A DNA stretch of 36,580 nt from Desulfovirgula sp. (GCA_020725625.1 DYET01000181.1:1-36580); one strand, 5' to 3'. Shown: positions 23,441 through 33,090, counted from the first letter of the stretch. Program-made: numbers and translations. Notes: generated by a model not told the origin, from the sequence alone.

Positions 23441-24643
23441 TTAGGTTTTCCTTTTGCACGATTTATATGCCTTCAGGTGATTCCGGAAAAGACGGGAAGA
23501 GAGTGAATCCCCGGAGGTTATTTCGCGTATGATGGCCATGCCCAGTTTTTTCAGCTGGTTGTAGCATATGCTGCCATACACGGAAGCGCACAAATCCTGC
23601 AGGATAAAGGGGTGTTTTTCAATGAGCCTGAAAACCAGGTGCGGGAAACTGTAAAAAATTTTGGCGAACCGGCGCGCCGCGGCCAGTTCGCTGCGGATGT
23701 ACCGGTCGGCAAGCGACTGGTAGTAAGCCGGCGCCAGCCACGGCCTGGTTTTGTTTGCTGCCACGGCTTCCGCCGCAAGTTGGCCGCTTTTTACGGCGTA
23801 GTAGATCCCCTCCCCGGAAAAAGGGTCGGCAAAGCCGGCCGCGTCCCCGACCAGGAAGCCCGGTCCGTTATGAATCCTCCTGTTCAGGCCTCCGTCCAGA
23901 GGGATGGTGTGGCCCTGCAGCCTGGTTATTTCACTGCCGTCAAGGCCTTCCCGGACAAGTAATTCGTCAAGCTTCCGCCTGAGATCCCGGGTGTTGCGGC
24001 TGAAAACCCCGATTCCCACAGACAGGTGATTTTTCTTGGGAAACACCCAGCCGTACCCCCAGGTTACGGCGCCGCAATCCAGTTTTGCCACCCCTCTTCT
24101 TGAGGCCCCGAGTTCCGGGGGCCATTCAATCTCGGCCTCCAGGGCAGGGCCCGCCCTGCCGGGCCTGTGCAGGCCCAGCAGCCTGGCTGCATTGCCTCTT
24201 GTTCCGTCGGCCCCGGCGAATATTTTTCCCTGAAAGGTTTTGCCGCCGGCGGATACTACCACCCGGTCCCTGTCAAAGAAAACATCGCTTACCGCGTGGT
24301 TTTCCAGCACGTTTGCCCCGGCCTTTGCGGCCTGGTGGACCAGGATGCGGTCAAAATTGCTGCGGCTGACCATAAAGGCAACGGGAAATTCCGGCCGGAC
24401 CCTGACCCCTCCGGACCCCGCAAAACTAAGTTCCACCGTGTGGATAATGTCCTCCACCGACTCCTGCCAGGGAAAACCCAGCAACCGCGCGGATTTAAAC
24501 GAAACGGCCCCGCCACAGGGTTTGTTTCGCGGCAGAGCCTCTTTCTCCAGAAGAAGAACCTCGATTCCTTCGTTGGCAAGGTTGTATGCCAGGGTGGAAC
24601 CGGCGGGCCCTGCCCCCGATATGATTACATCGAATTTCGCCAA
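23441..24643 (-). CDS. Geranylgeranyl-reductase-family FAD oxidoreductase
   Basis: The 400-residue flavoprotein has the FAD-binding motif SGAGPAGS (9-16), the family motif KPCGG (41-45), and the second FAD motif FLVGDAAGFADPFSGEG. Family members reduce prenyl double bonds (geranylgeranyl chains, archaeal lipids, menaquinone side chains) or act on other polyprenoids. The exact substrate is not visible. It is followed at 22 bp by the SpoIIP-like gene and preceded by a spore lipoprotein gene, so it is cotranscribed with sporulation or envelope genes. Modification of a membrane isoprenoid is possible but unproven. Confidence 0.87.
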   Translation of the reverse strand: MAKFDVIISGAGPAGSTLAYNLANEGIEVLLLEKEALPRNKPCGGAVSFKSARLLGFPWQESVEDIIHTVELSFAGSGGVRVRPEFPVAFMVSRSNFDRILVHQAAKAGANVLENHAVSDVFFDRDRVVVSAGGKTFQGKIFAGADGTRGNAARLLGLHRPGRAGPALEAEIEWPPELGASRRGVAKLDCGAVTWGYGWVFPKKNHLSVGIGVFSRNTRDLRRKLDELLVREGLDGSEITRLQGHTIPLDGGLNRRIHNGPGFLVGDAAGFADPFSGEGIYYAVKSGQLAAEAVAANKTRPWLAPAYYQSLADRYIRSELAAARRFAKIFYSFPHLVFRLIEKHPFILQDLCASVYGSICYNQLKKLGMAIIREITSGDSLSSRLFRNHLKAYKSCKRKT

Positions 24644-24689
24644 ACCTCATCCCGCCACTCGTTGGTTGCCTTTTTAAAGGTTGCGCTTT

Positions 24690-25139
24690 TTAGCCTTGCA
24701 TGTCTTTGTTTATTTTTTTAACCTTCTTTTGTATTTCTGAAAGCGACTGTATTTTTTGTTCCTTTAGCTGCCTTTCCGTCTCCCGGAGCTGGGAAAAAAG
24801 TTTCTTGTCCGAGGTGACGTGCACGCTGTAGTTGCCGTCCAGTCCCTTGACTTTCCGGTGAACTTCGGACTTTATCCGTTTCAGGCGGAGCCTGTTGAAG
24901 CCGCTTACTTTGACGGCAGTGGAGATTTCGTCGTCGATGACCACGGCCGTGCTGTCCTCCACGCCCCTGACGGATTTTGCCGCCTGCTTTACCTTCTCGG
25001 CCAATTCAATATTGACAACCACCGGCTTTTCCGGCCCGCCACCCTGCTGCTGCGCTTTTTTGGCGGGAGACTGGGCGCTGCAGCCGCCCGCCACCAGCAA
25101 CAGGGACAAAAAAATCAGGATTTTTATCGCAACCTTCAT
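24690..25139 (-). CDS. YhcN/YlaJ-type sporulation lipoprotein
   Basis: The 149-residue protein has a lipoprotein signal ending LLLVAGGC (C20). Its domain follows the YhcN/YlaJ pattern: AEKVKQAAKSVRGVEDSTAVVIDDEISTAVKV with the BON-like VEDSTAVV core, cut here only for description. A highly charged coiled-coil tail (about 110-149) completes it. Such lipoproteins occur in forespore or spore membranes of Bacillus and Clostridia. The ATG at 25139 fits the signal peptide; the frame is open further upstream but without a signal. It is the first gene of a minus-strand run with the GGR-type and SpoIIP-like genes. Confidence 0.8.
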   Translation of the reverse strand: MKVAIKILIFLSLLLVAGGCSAQSPAKKAQQQGGGPEKPVVVNIELAEKVKQAAKSVRGVEDSTAVVIDDEISTAVKVSGFNRLRLKRIKSEVHRKVKGLDGNYSVHVTSDKKLFSQLRETERQLKEQKIQSLSEIQKKVKKINKDMQG

Positions 25140-25215
25140 GTCCGCAATACCTCTGTACGGCCCTTGAGATTTTGAACCGGTTCCCGGCAGCGCGGGCACC
25201 TCCCGGAAGGCGGGG

Positions 25216-25241
25216 GGCGCCGGCGGTATTTTGCCGGCGCC
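25216..25241. repeat. Perfect GC-rich hairpin in the lipoprotein leader
   Basis: GGCGCCGGC (25216-25224) and GCCGGCGCC (25233-25241) form a perfect 9-bp stem with an 8-nt loop. No T-run follows on either strand, so it does not look like an intrinsic terminator. It lies between a possible promoter and the lipoprotein start. Confidence 0.65.
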
Positions 25242-25252
25242 GGCTTAGGCAT

Positions 25253-25282
25253 ATTGTGTGTAGAATAATTGCGCTTATATAC
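25253..25282 (-). promoter_or_regulatory. Possible sporulation (SigE-like) promoter for the lipoprotein operon
   Basis: The minus strand shows GTATATAA (25282-25275) and CACACAAT (25260-25253) 14 bp apart. The second element differs by one base from the SigE -10 consensus CATACAAT. This is a weak, motif-only call. Confidence 0.3.
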
Positions 25283-25304
25283 AAAAATGAGAAAATCTTT
25301 TTCC

Positions 25305-25334
25305 AGAAAAAAAAGCCGGTCTGAAGCCGGCTTT
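25305..25334 (-). terminator. Intrinsic terminator of the first L,D-transpeptidase gene
   Basis: Minus strand: AAGCCGG (25333-25327) pairs with CCGGCTT (25319-25313) around a 7-nt loop, followed by a run of T residues. It lies about 60 bp after the stop codon at 25392. Confidence 0.8.
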
Positions 25335-25391
25335 GGCTTAAGTAAAGCTTTTCCAGATTCCGGTCCGGGGAAAGCAAAAGTGGAGGCAAAG

Positions 25392-26342
25392 CTACCCTTT
25401 AAGCCCGAGGGATACATACACGGCCCGGTCCACCGCGTTGTCGAAGGGGAGACCGGCATCCTTCCTGTACTGGATGATTACCTTTTCCATTTCCGAACCC
25501 CAGATCCCGTCCACCTTGATGTTATATCCCAGCCTTTTCAGTGCCGACTGGATTTCCATGACGGCGGTTCCCACGTCTCCGCGGCGCATCATTTTATAGG
25601 CCGGGTCCATATACAGAAACGGGTTTCCCGCGATAATCACCGGAGTTCCCTCGGAAACCCAGCTGTAAAGCTGCTCCACGTGCCTGTTGAACATCCGGAT
25701 GCAGCCGTGGGAGTGGTAGCCGCCTATGGAATAGGGTTTGTTTGTTCCGTGAATCCCGTAAATTCCCCAGTAAACGTTCAGTCCCATCCAGCGGGTTCCA
25801 AAACCTGTTCCCCAGTTGGCGGCCTTTCTGGTGATTTTCCATGTTCCGATTGGAGTGGGGGTCTCCGGTTTTCCTATACCGACCGGGAACTGGCGGTAAG
25901 GCTCACCGTCGTTAAGCAGGGTAAGGGTCCGGTGTCTGGTGTCGATCAGGATTACCTTTTTGCCCTGGGGGGGCGGCATCTTGTTCGACTGGCCCGGTTT
26001 TTCTACGGCCATCGACAGTACGTCCCAGGTCCCTTCCCCCACTCTCCCGCTTACTGTCAGGCCGTTTTTCCCCTGAAACTTGCAGACCGCCTCATAGGTG
26101 GCCGCGTCAAAAATCCCGTGCCGCCAACCGTTGTAAAAGCCCAGGGTGTGCAGAGCTTCCTGCAGTTCCCTGATATCATCCCCCTTAAGCGGCGGGTTCG
26201 TGAGGTAAAGTTCCCGGGACTGGTCGCAGTTGATGGGGCAAATGACTCCGTTTGGATTTTCGGCGTGAACAGTCAGCGGAATGAAAAGAATAATTGATAT
26301 CGACACGGCACAGATTATTCTTTTTACCGCTTCAAAGGCCAA
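25392..26342 (-). CDS. L,D-transpeptidase (YkuD) flanked by two peptidoglycan-binding domains
   Basis: The 316-residue exported protein has a signal peptide (about 1-27, ending TVHAEN), an N-terminal PG_binding_1 domain (about 50-110), a YkuD catalytic domain (about 128-238) with IHGT (H198) and SHGCIRM (C214), and a second PG_binding_1 domain (about 255-312). Such enzymes make L,D cross-links in peptidoglycan; duplicated binding domains are common in spore-former proteins. The start is TTG, 9 bp after GAGGAGGGG. It is divergent from a second L,D-transpeptidase and ends at a good terminator. Confidence 0.9.
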   Translation of the reverse strand: MAFEAVKRIICAVSISIILFIPLTVHAENPNGVICPINCDQSRELYLTNPPLKGDDIRELQEALHTLGFYNGWRHGIFDAATYEAVCKFQGKNGLTVSGRVGEGTWDVLSMAVEKPGQSNKMPPPQGKKVILIDTRHRTLTLLNDGEPYRQFPVGIGKPETPTPIGTWKITRKAANWGTGFGTRWMGLNVYWGIYGIHGTNKPYSIGGYHSHGCIRMFNRHVEQLYSWVSEGTPVIIAGNPFLYMDPAYKMMRRGDVGTAVMEIQSALKRLGYNIKVDGIWGSEMEKVIIQYRKDAGLPFDNAVDRAVYVSLGLKG

Positions 26343-26481
26343 GCAATTGTTCCCCTCCTCACTCCGGCAAATCTTTTATAGTTATCCCCTTTTTACAAAT
26401 ATTTATGTTTTTACAGGAGGCCCGGGCGACACTCCGTACCGGCGGCGGGGAATCCAGGCTGTGGAAGCATAACATCTTTGT

Positions 26482-26513
26482 GTCATATCGGTTTGCAGAC
26501 CCGGCATATAAAT
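26482..26513 (+). promoter_or_regulatory. Possible sporulation-type promoter for the second L,D-transpeptidase
   Basis: GTCATAT (26482-26488) and CATATAAAT (26505-26513) resemble the -35 and -10 elements of SigE/SigK promoters, but the 16-bp spacing is slightly long. It lies 59 bp before the TTG start. Motif-only call. Confidence 0.3.
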
Positions 26514-26571
26514 TCCCAGGCAGGAAAGATTTTCATCCGGAATATTTCCGCTGGAAGGGGGCCGGGGTCGC

Positions 26572-27915
26572 TTGCCGGCGAAAAACAAACGCCGTTTACT
26601 TGCCTGGATGGTATTATTAATAAGTTCAGTTGTATATGGCGCGGCAGCTTACTCCCGCGTCAAGGTCGATCCCGATTCCGGCCGCGTGGTGATCAACTTT
26701 ATTTTACCCGTGCGCCGGGACCCGGAGCCCCCGCGGATCGAGACAACCCCCGAAATCCCCGGGACGCCGGTCACTTGCAAGGTCGGGTGGACAAACCGGA
26801 CCACCATGGTTTTGGAACTGGACCAGAAGGGCCGGCCGGAGGGGCAGCTGATCAAGTTTAAAGTCGACGGTGTTCCCACAATTGTTCCTTTTGTCAGGAA
26901 AAGTGCGAAAGGAGAAGTCAGGCGCCGGGTTCCCCTAACCCTTCTGTCCGGAAAAAGCCCGGAAAAAGTTCCCTCCCGCGGGCCCGTGCCGTTAATCTTT
27001 AATACCCCGGTTGACCCTGTAAGCCTGAAAAAATCAGTGGTTCTGCCTGCACCGGGGCGGTTAGACTCCTTCAGCCTTACTTTCGGAGGCAGGGTTTACA
27101 GCGATTACAGCCGCTGGCAGTACATCCCCGACGCGCCCCTCGAAAACGGCGCAACTTACCGGATAACCGTTGAACCCGGGGTTCGCAGCAGCGGCGGGAC
27201 CGTGCTCGGCAAAAGGCAGGAGATAATTTTTACCACCGCGGCCAGGCCGAAAGTAACGGGGACCAGCCCGGCCTACGGCCAGAAAGGGGTTCCGCTTTAC
27301 CGCACGGTGGAATTTTATCTTGACCAGGAGATTCACACCGCTTCCATCAGGGTTACCGGGCCCCGGGAGGAAGCCGGCGTCCCGGGCAGCGTGGAAATAA
27401 GCCACCGGAGGGTTGTTTTCCGGCCCGAATACGCCTTTTCGCCGAACAGCACCTACAGGGCCGTTCTACAGGCCGGGTCCGCCGAACACGAAAGGTCGTA
27501 CGAATACGAACTGTCTTTTACTACGGTGGACATGGGCGAAAGGCTCTGGGTAGAGGTCAAACTGGGGGAGAAGCATACGGTCACGGTTTTCAAGGGAAGC
27601 AAGGTTGTCCGCCACATGCCGGCCTCGGGAGGCCGGCCCGAGTCCCCCACGCCCACGGGCTATTTCTACACCCAGGACCGGGGTCACAGCTTCTGGTCGC
27701 CCAAGTTTGGGGAAGGGGCCACGTACTGGGTGCGCCTGGTGGGGCAGATCCTGGTGCACTCGGTGCCCAAAGACAGCCGTTGGAGAACGAAGGAGGAAGA
27801 GCACGAGAAACTCGGCCTGCCGGCCAGCCATGGCTGTATACGTCTGGATGAAAAGGACGCCAAGTGGTTTTTTGAGAACATACCCAGGGGGACGCTGGTG
27901 ATTGTTCACGAATAA
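26572..27915 (+). CDS. L,D-transpeptidase (YkuD) with N-terminal Ig-like domains
   Basis: The 447-residue protein has an N-terminal signal or anchor segment (about 8-27), then a long beta-rich region. Within it, 137-222 and 226-318 look like two SbsA-type Ig-like (Big_5) domains (LIFNTPVDPVSLKKSV; SPAYGQKGVPLYRTVEFYL). The C-terminal YkuD domain (about 324-447) carries ILVHSVP (H395) and SHGCIRL (C422). The catalytic centre is complete. The Ig-like modules probably act as a spacer or wall anchor. The start is TTG after a GGAAGGGGG stretch. It is divergent from the other L,D-transpeptidase, with a terminator after the stop codon. Confidence 0.88.
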   Translation: MPAKNKRRLLAWMVLLISSVVYGAAAYSRVKVDPDSGRVVINFILPVRRDPEPPRIETTPEIPGTPVTCKVGWTNRTTMVLELDQKGRPEGQLIKFKVDGVPTIVPFVRKSAKGEVRRRVPLTLLSGKSPEKVPSRGPVPLIFNTPVDPVSLKKSVVLPAPGRLDSFSLTFGGRVYSDYSRWQYIPDAPLENGATYRITVEPGVRSSGGTVLGKRQEIIFTTAARPKVTGTSPAYGQKGVPLYRTVEFYLDQEIHTASIRVTGPREEAGVPGSVEISHRRVVFRPEYAFSPNSTYRAVLQAGSAEHERSYEYELSFTTVDMGERLWVEVKLGEKHTVTVFKGSKVVRHMPASGGRPESPTPTGYFYTQDRGHSFWSPKFGEGATYWVRLVGQILVHSVPKDSRWRTKEEEHEKLGLPASHGCIRLDEKDAKWFFENIPRGTLVIVHE

Positions 27916-27934
27916 AAACTTAAATACCGGTTAA

Positions 27935-27976
27935 CGGCCCTTTCCGTCCCCGGGGAAACCGGGCCCCATTTTTTTT
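27935..27976 (+). terminator. Intrinsic terminator after the second L,D-transpeptidase
   Basis: GGCCC (27936-27940) with GGGCC (27961-27965), plus inner TTTCC/GGAAA pairing, forms an imperfect stem. It is followed by CCATTTTTTTT. Confidence 0.7.
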
Positions 27977-28041
27977 GGCGGGGGAGGATTACATCCCGGT
28001 CAGGTAAAAATATTTATCAAAAAGACTGCGGAGGTCTGGCG

Positions 28042-28410
28042 GTGGGCAAGAAAAGAAAACCGACTTTGACAATCGACCAGTTTACGGATTTGGCCGATGC
28101 CATCGTTGAAGAAATACCCGAGAAATACTGCAGGGAACTGAACGGCGGCTTCAACATCGTCGAGGCCGCCAGAAAGGACGGGGAATACTTCATCATGGGA
28201 GAATACATACAGGACGGGATAATGGGATCAACCATAATGATTTATTACGGTTCCTTTGCCCGGCTCCTCGGCGGGGCCGGCAGGGAGACCTGGGAAAAGG
28301 AGCTGAGGGAAACCATCCTGCACGAACTGCGCCACCACGTAGAGATTATGGCCGGGGTGGACTACCTGACCGAGGAGGAAATGGCTGACCTGGCAAGGGG
28401 AAAAGAGTAA
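28042..28410 (+). CDS. Small zincin-like metallopeptidase-family protein
   Basis: The 122-residue protein contains HELRHHVE (94-101), an HExxH zinc motif near the C-terminus, and matches the layout of the short metallopeptidase family PF06262: an N-terminal helix, GEYIQDG, then the HExxH helix. Its function is unknown. The GTG start follows GCGGAGGT. A GC-rich hairpin immediately after the stop codon and the groESL promoter further downstream show that it is a separate transcript. Confidence 0.8.
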   Translation: MGKKRKPTLTIDQFTDLADAIVEEIPEKYCRELNGGFNIVEAARKDGEYFIMGEYIQDGIMGSTIMIYYGSFARLLGGAGRETWEKELRETILHELRHHVEIMAGVDYLTEEEMADLARGKE

Positions 28411-28411
28411 G

Positions 28412-28432
28412 CCCGGCAGAACCTGCCGGGTT
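28412..28432 (+). terminator. Hairpin after the zincin-like gene
   Basis: CCCGGCAG (28412-28419) and CTGCCGGG (28423-28430) form a perfect 8-bp stem with a 3-nt loop right after the stop codon. Only TT follows, so termination is uncertain. Confidence 0.5.
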
Positions 28433-28581
28433 CGGGTACGACAGGGCGGGGCCGCGGATTCCTTTCGGGCGTGCCCGGGACTTTTTGGGAGTCAGCGTAA
28501 ACCTGGTTTTAAAAACAGGAGAAAGACGGGAATAATTTTTTTAAATTGCCTGTTTCCGGGGTTTTCCCTCTCTAGGCGGCA

Positions 28582-28610
28582 TTGCTATACAGGGGTTGTT
28601 TTTGTATATT
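28582..28610 (+). promoter_or_regulatory. SigA promoter of groESL
   Basis: TTGCTA (28582-28587) and TATATT (28605-28610) are separated by 17 bp. The CIRCE operator begins 8 bp downstream, covering the expected transcription start. Confidence 0.7.
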
Positions 28611-28617
28611 TTTATTG

Positions 28618-28644
28618 TTAGCACTCATTGGTTATGAGTGCTAA
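28618..28644 (+). promoter_or_regulatory. CIRCE operator (HrcA binding site)
   Basis: TTAGCACTC, 9 bp, GAGTGCTAA: a perfect match to the CIRCE consensus. HrcA binds it and represses groESL until heat stress. No hrcA gene lies in the window. Confidence 0.97.
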
Positions 28645-28679
28645 CAATTCATAAAAAATCTTGTTCAGGGGGGTTTTTT

Positions 28680-28964
28680 ATGATCAGGCCGCTGGGAGAC
28701 AGGATTGTGGTCAAGCCTATTCCCAGGGAGGACAAGACCAAGGGCGGCATTCTGCTGCCGGAGACAGCCAAGGAAAAGCCGCAGGAGGGTAAAGTGCTGG
28801 CCGTCGGTCCAGGGACTTTGCTGGACAGCGGCGAGCGGGTAAAGATCGACGTCAAGGCCGGTGACAGGGTTCTTTACTCCAAATACGGCGGCAATGAAAT
28901 CAAGATCAACGGCGAGGAATATGTCATTCTGCGCGAGGCGGACGTGTGGGGAGTTATTGAGTAG
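28680..28964 (+). CDS. groES: Co-chaperonin GroES
   Basis: The 94-residue protein starts MIRPLGDRIVVKP and ends VILREADVWGVIE, the full-length Cpn10 fold. The mobile loop (GGILLPETAKEKPQ) and GDRVLYSKYGGNE are recognisable. It caps the GroEL ring during protein folding. I chose the ATG at 28680 after CAGGGGGG; the longer frame to 28638 begins inside the CIRCE operator. It is followed by groEL 54 bp later under the same promoter. Confidence 0.97.
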   Translation: MIRPLGDRIVVKPIPREDKTKGGILLPETAKEKPQEGKVLAVGPGTLLDSGERVKIDVKAGDRVLYSKYGGNEIKINGEEYVILREADVWGVIE

Positions 28965-28988
28965 GAGCCGGCTGTCATATTTTTCTAA

Positions 28989-30647
<1,659 letters not shown>

Positions 30648-30660
30648 AGATACGTCTTTC

Positions 30661-30690
30661 AACCCCGGGCTGCGACCCGGGGTTTCCTTT
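30661..30690 (+). terminator. Intrinsic terminator of the groESL operon
   Basis: AACCCCGGG (30661-30669) and CCCGGGGTT (30676-30684) form a 9-bp perfect stem with a 6-nt loop, followed by TCCTTT. Confidence 0.85.
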
Positions 30691-30812
30691 GGCTTAGACT
30701 TGCGAAAGCCGGGCGGAGGCGTGTGGCACAACCGGTTTACCGGCCCCTGCATTTTTTGCTATAGTATAGCCAAAGAGGGCTTTGCCGGAAGGGCACCAAG
30801 GTCCTGGGCCTG

Positions 30813-31307
30813 GTGATCAATTACGACCTCAGGCGCCGGCCCAGGCTGGCCGGGGTGGCCGCCTCCAGCCCCTGGCTTCGCCTGGCCTTTGAGCCTCCAG
30901 CCCTGAAGGTGCGCCTGGGCCGGGTGACGAACCGCCTCTGGCCGGCCTTTTCGCAGTCCAGCGGCCCGGATGTCCGGGGCCTTTCCCGGGACCCGGAGGC
31001 GGTGCAGGCCTACACGGACGATCCCCTGGTCCACGACCGCATCTCGGCCCGCCTGTTCGTCGGCGTTTACGAGGCCGGCCTCCGGGCCCTGGACCACGCC
31101 GCCGAATTCGGCGTCCCCCTGCTGGTCATGCACGGGGACGCCGACCGGCTGACCTCCCCGGAGGCCAGCCGCCGGTTCGCCAGCGGCGTGACCGGCGACT
31201 GCACCTTCAAGCTGTGGGAAGGTTTTTACCACGAACTCCACAACGAGCCGGGGAAAGAGGAGGTATTCGACTTCCTGGCCTCCTGGCTGAGAAGTAAAAT
31301 AAAATAA
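30813..31307 (+). pseudogene. 5'-truncated alpha/beta hydrolase (lysophospholipase/monoacylglycerol-lipase type)
   Basis: The 164 residues match only the C-terminal half of a monoacylglycerol-lipase-like hydrolase: LAGVAASSPWLRLAF, then PLLVMHGDADRLTSPEAS with the catalytic aspartate region, then FYHELHNEP with the catalytic histidine. The N-terminal half, including the GxSxG nucleophile elbow, is absent. The in-frame sequence just upstream (KVLGLVINYDL) looks like a decayed remnant of the helix after the nucleophile. The GTG at 30813 has no clear ribosome binding site. I call it a gene remnant; a functional short protein is unlikely. Confidence 0.7.
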
Positions 31308-31364
31308 GACTGTAGACGACCGGTTTGGAGGCCCCTGTTGTTCCGCCCGCGCAAAAGCCGCCGC

Positions 31365-32189
31365 CTACCGCCAGGTAACGGACGGGCTTTTGCGAGTTGG
31401 CACGCGGTGGTAACGGAATTTGGGGTGGCCGATCATCATCGCCCCGAAGCACTGGTGGCCCTGGGGAAGGTTCAGGGCCCGGGCCATGGGGGGGTAATTA
31501 ACTGCCGCGGCGTTGAAGTACCCGGCCCAGCACGTCCCCAGCCCCATGGAGTAGGCCGCAAGTTCCAGGTAGGTGAGGGCGATCAGGCAGGCAGGCTGGG
31601 ATGCAAAGTGAGACGCCGGGGCGTGGGCCACGATGACATGCGGCGCACCCCGACAGATCCTGTCCACCCCGCTTTCCCAGGCCGCGACGATCAGGTTGAA
31701 GTGCATGGTGCGGGCCGCCGCAGGGCTTTCTTCAAGAAGCTGCCTCATCCAGTCTATGACCAGCCCGGCCAGGCGGTTGACCTCGGCCCTGTCTTCAATG
31801 ACAAGCCAGTGCACGGGCTGGCTGTTGTGGCCCGAAGGGGCGTAGCGGGCAGTGTCGATCAGCCTGCTTAAAGTCTCGCGGTCCACCGGCTTGTCCTGAT
31901 AGGCACGGATGGAACGCCTCGAAATCATTAGCTGCCTGGCCTGTTCCGGAGTCGGAAGAGAGTCCTTCAGAAGCGCGGGGCATTCCCCGGAATTCATGGT
32001 TTTCAGTGAAAAAGCCCCGCGGGGGCAGACAGCCACGCAGTGCCCGCAATTGATGCAGCGGTCCGCAGCCCCTTCCGCCGGGGAGGGATACGATTCCCGG
32101 TCCCGGAACTCGATGATCCTGGCCGGGCACTCGGCGGCGCAAATGCCGTCGCGGGCGCACTTGTCACGGTCGACGGTGAATAGGCTCAT
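31365..32189 (-). CDS. Ferredoxin-nitroreductase fusion protein
   Basis: The 274-residue protein has an N-terminal two-cluster ferredoxin domain and a nitroreductase domain (about 75-274; SRRSIRAYQDKPV, ARYAPSGHNSQP, and GLGTCWAGYF). The second cluster motif is classic, CINCGHCVAVCP (C45, C48, C51, C55). The first reads CARDGICAAECP, with aspartate D14 at the second ligand position (C11, D14, C17, C21). FMN-dependent reduction of a nitro compound or another acceptor with electrons from Fe-S clusters is likely; the true substrate is unknown. I chose the ATG at 32189 after AAGGGG; the longer open frame to 32315 lacks homology. It is convergent with the hydrolase remnant. Confidence 0.88.
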   Translation of the reverse strand: MSLFTVDRDKCARDGICAAECPARIIEFRDRESYPSPAEGAADRCINCGHCVAVCPRGAFSLKTMNSGECPALLKDSLPTPEQARQLMISRRSIRAYQDKPVDRETLSRLIDTARYAPSGHNSQPVHWLVIEDRAEVNRLAGLVIDWMRQLLEESPAAARTMHFNLIVAAWESGVDRICRGAPHVIVAHAPASHFASQPACLIALTYLELAAYSMGLGTCWAGYFNAAAVNYPPMARALNLPQGHQCFGAMMIGHPKFRYHRVPTRKSPSVTWR

Positions 32190-32406
32190 CCTGGCAACCC
32201 CTTTCAAAACGCCGGCGGCATGCGGGCGGATGAAACCCGTCCGGCGGCAGAGATTTTTCAATAAAGATATACGCTTGCGGGAGCGCAATTCCTTCCCCTG
32301 CGGGGCATTTTTCACACGGCCTGCCCGCGGCGCCCGGAAAAACGCCGGGGGAACGGGACCGGCAAAATCCCCGGATATTTTAGCATAAAGAAGTGGTGAA
32401 CTGGAT

Positions 32407-33090
32407 ATGTCCGGTGCCGGAACCGTTCAGGTATTGGCCAAAATGTTTGGTAAAAGAATGGGCTACGATGTCGTGGTGAGAGACGGCGGGGCCTCGGTCC
32501 AGGATTACCTTGACGCCCTGAACGGGGCCATTGAGGAGCTTCCCTTGAGCCGCGGCAGGAGAAAAACGGCGGCCTGCAGGGGCTGCGACCTCTGCTGTGC
32601 CGAAAGGGCCCCACTTACCTGGGTGGATGTGTTAAACCTCGAAAAACATCTGAAAACGGGCCGCCTGTCCCTGCAGCAGTTGCTGGACCGGGTGGGGAAC
32701 ATCCTGGTGGACGGGCCGGTGGTCGACATCACCCTGCGCAGGAATGAGGACGGGAGCTGTATTTTCCTGGACCGGGAAAGCCGGCTGTGCTCGGTTTACC
32801 CCGCCAGGCCCCTGGTCTGCCAGACATTCATTTGCTGCCCGGCCTCCCGGAGGGCGGCCAGGATGAGGGATCTGGTGGTCAATTCCGGGGAGGACGAACT
32901 GGTCCGCCGGTGGCTGCTGCATTCAGGAAAAAAGGGGGAGGAACCTGCCTTTCACGAGGGGTACCGGCCCAGGGTCAGGATAGAGGACTGGCGCCCCAAT
33001 GCCTTCACGGGGAAAAAACACTACCGCCGGGTGCTTCTGAAAGAATTGTGCCCGCCCGACCTTTGGAGGCAGGTCTTTGTTCCCGGTTAA
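32407..33090 (+). CDS. YkgJ-family cysteine-cluster protein
   Basis: The 227-residue protein carries the YkgJ/CxxCxxCC pattern: CRGCDLCC (C57, C60, C63, C64), then CIFLDRESRLCSVYPARPLVC and QTFICCP, which gives the usual eight or so cysteines for a Zn or Fe-S site. The molecular function of the family is not established. The ATG follows GTGGTGAACTGG, a modest ribosome binding site. It is divergent from the ferredoxin-nitroreductase with about 220 bp between them, in which I see no clear promoter. Confidence 0.83.
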   Translation: MSGAGTVQVLAKMFGKRMGYDVVVRDGGASVQDYLDALNGAIEELPLSRGRRKTAACRGCDLCCAERAPLTWVDVLNLEKHLKTGRLSLQQLLDRVGNILVDGPVVDITLRRNEDGSCIFLDRESRLCSVYPARPLVCQTFICCPASRRAARMRDLVVNSGEDELVRRWLLHSGKKGEEPAFHEGYRPRVRIEDWRPNAFTGKKHYRRVLLKELCPPDLWRQVFVPG

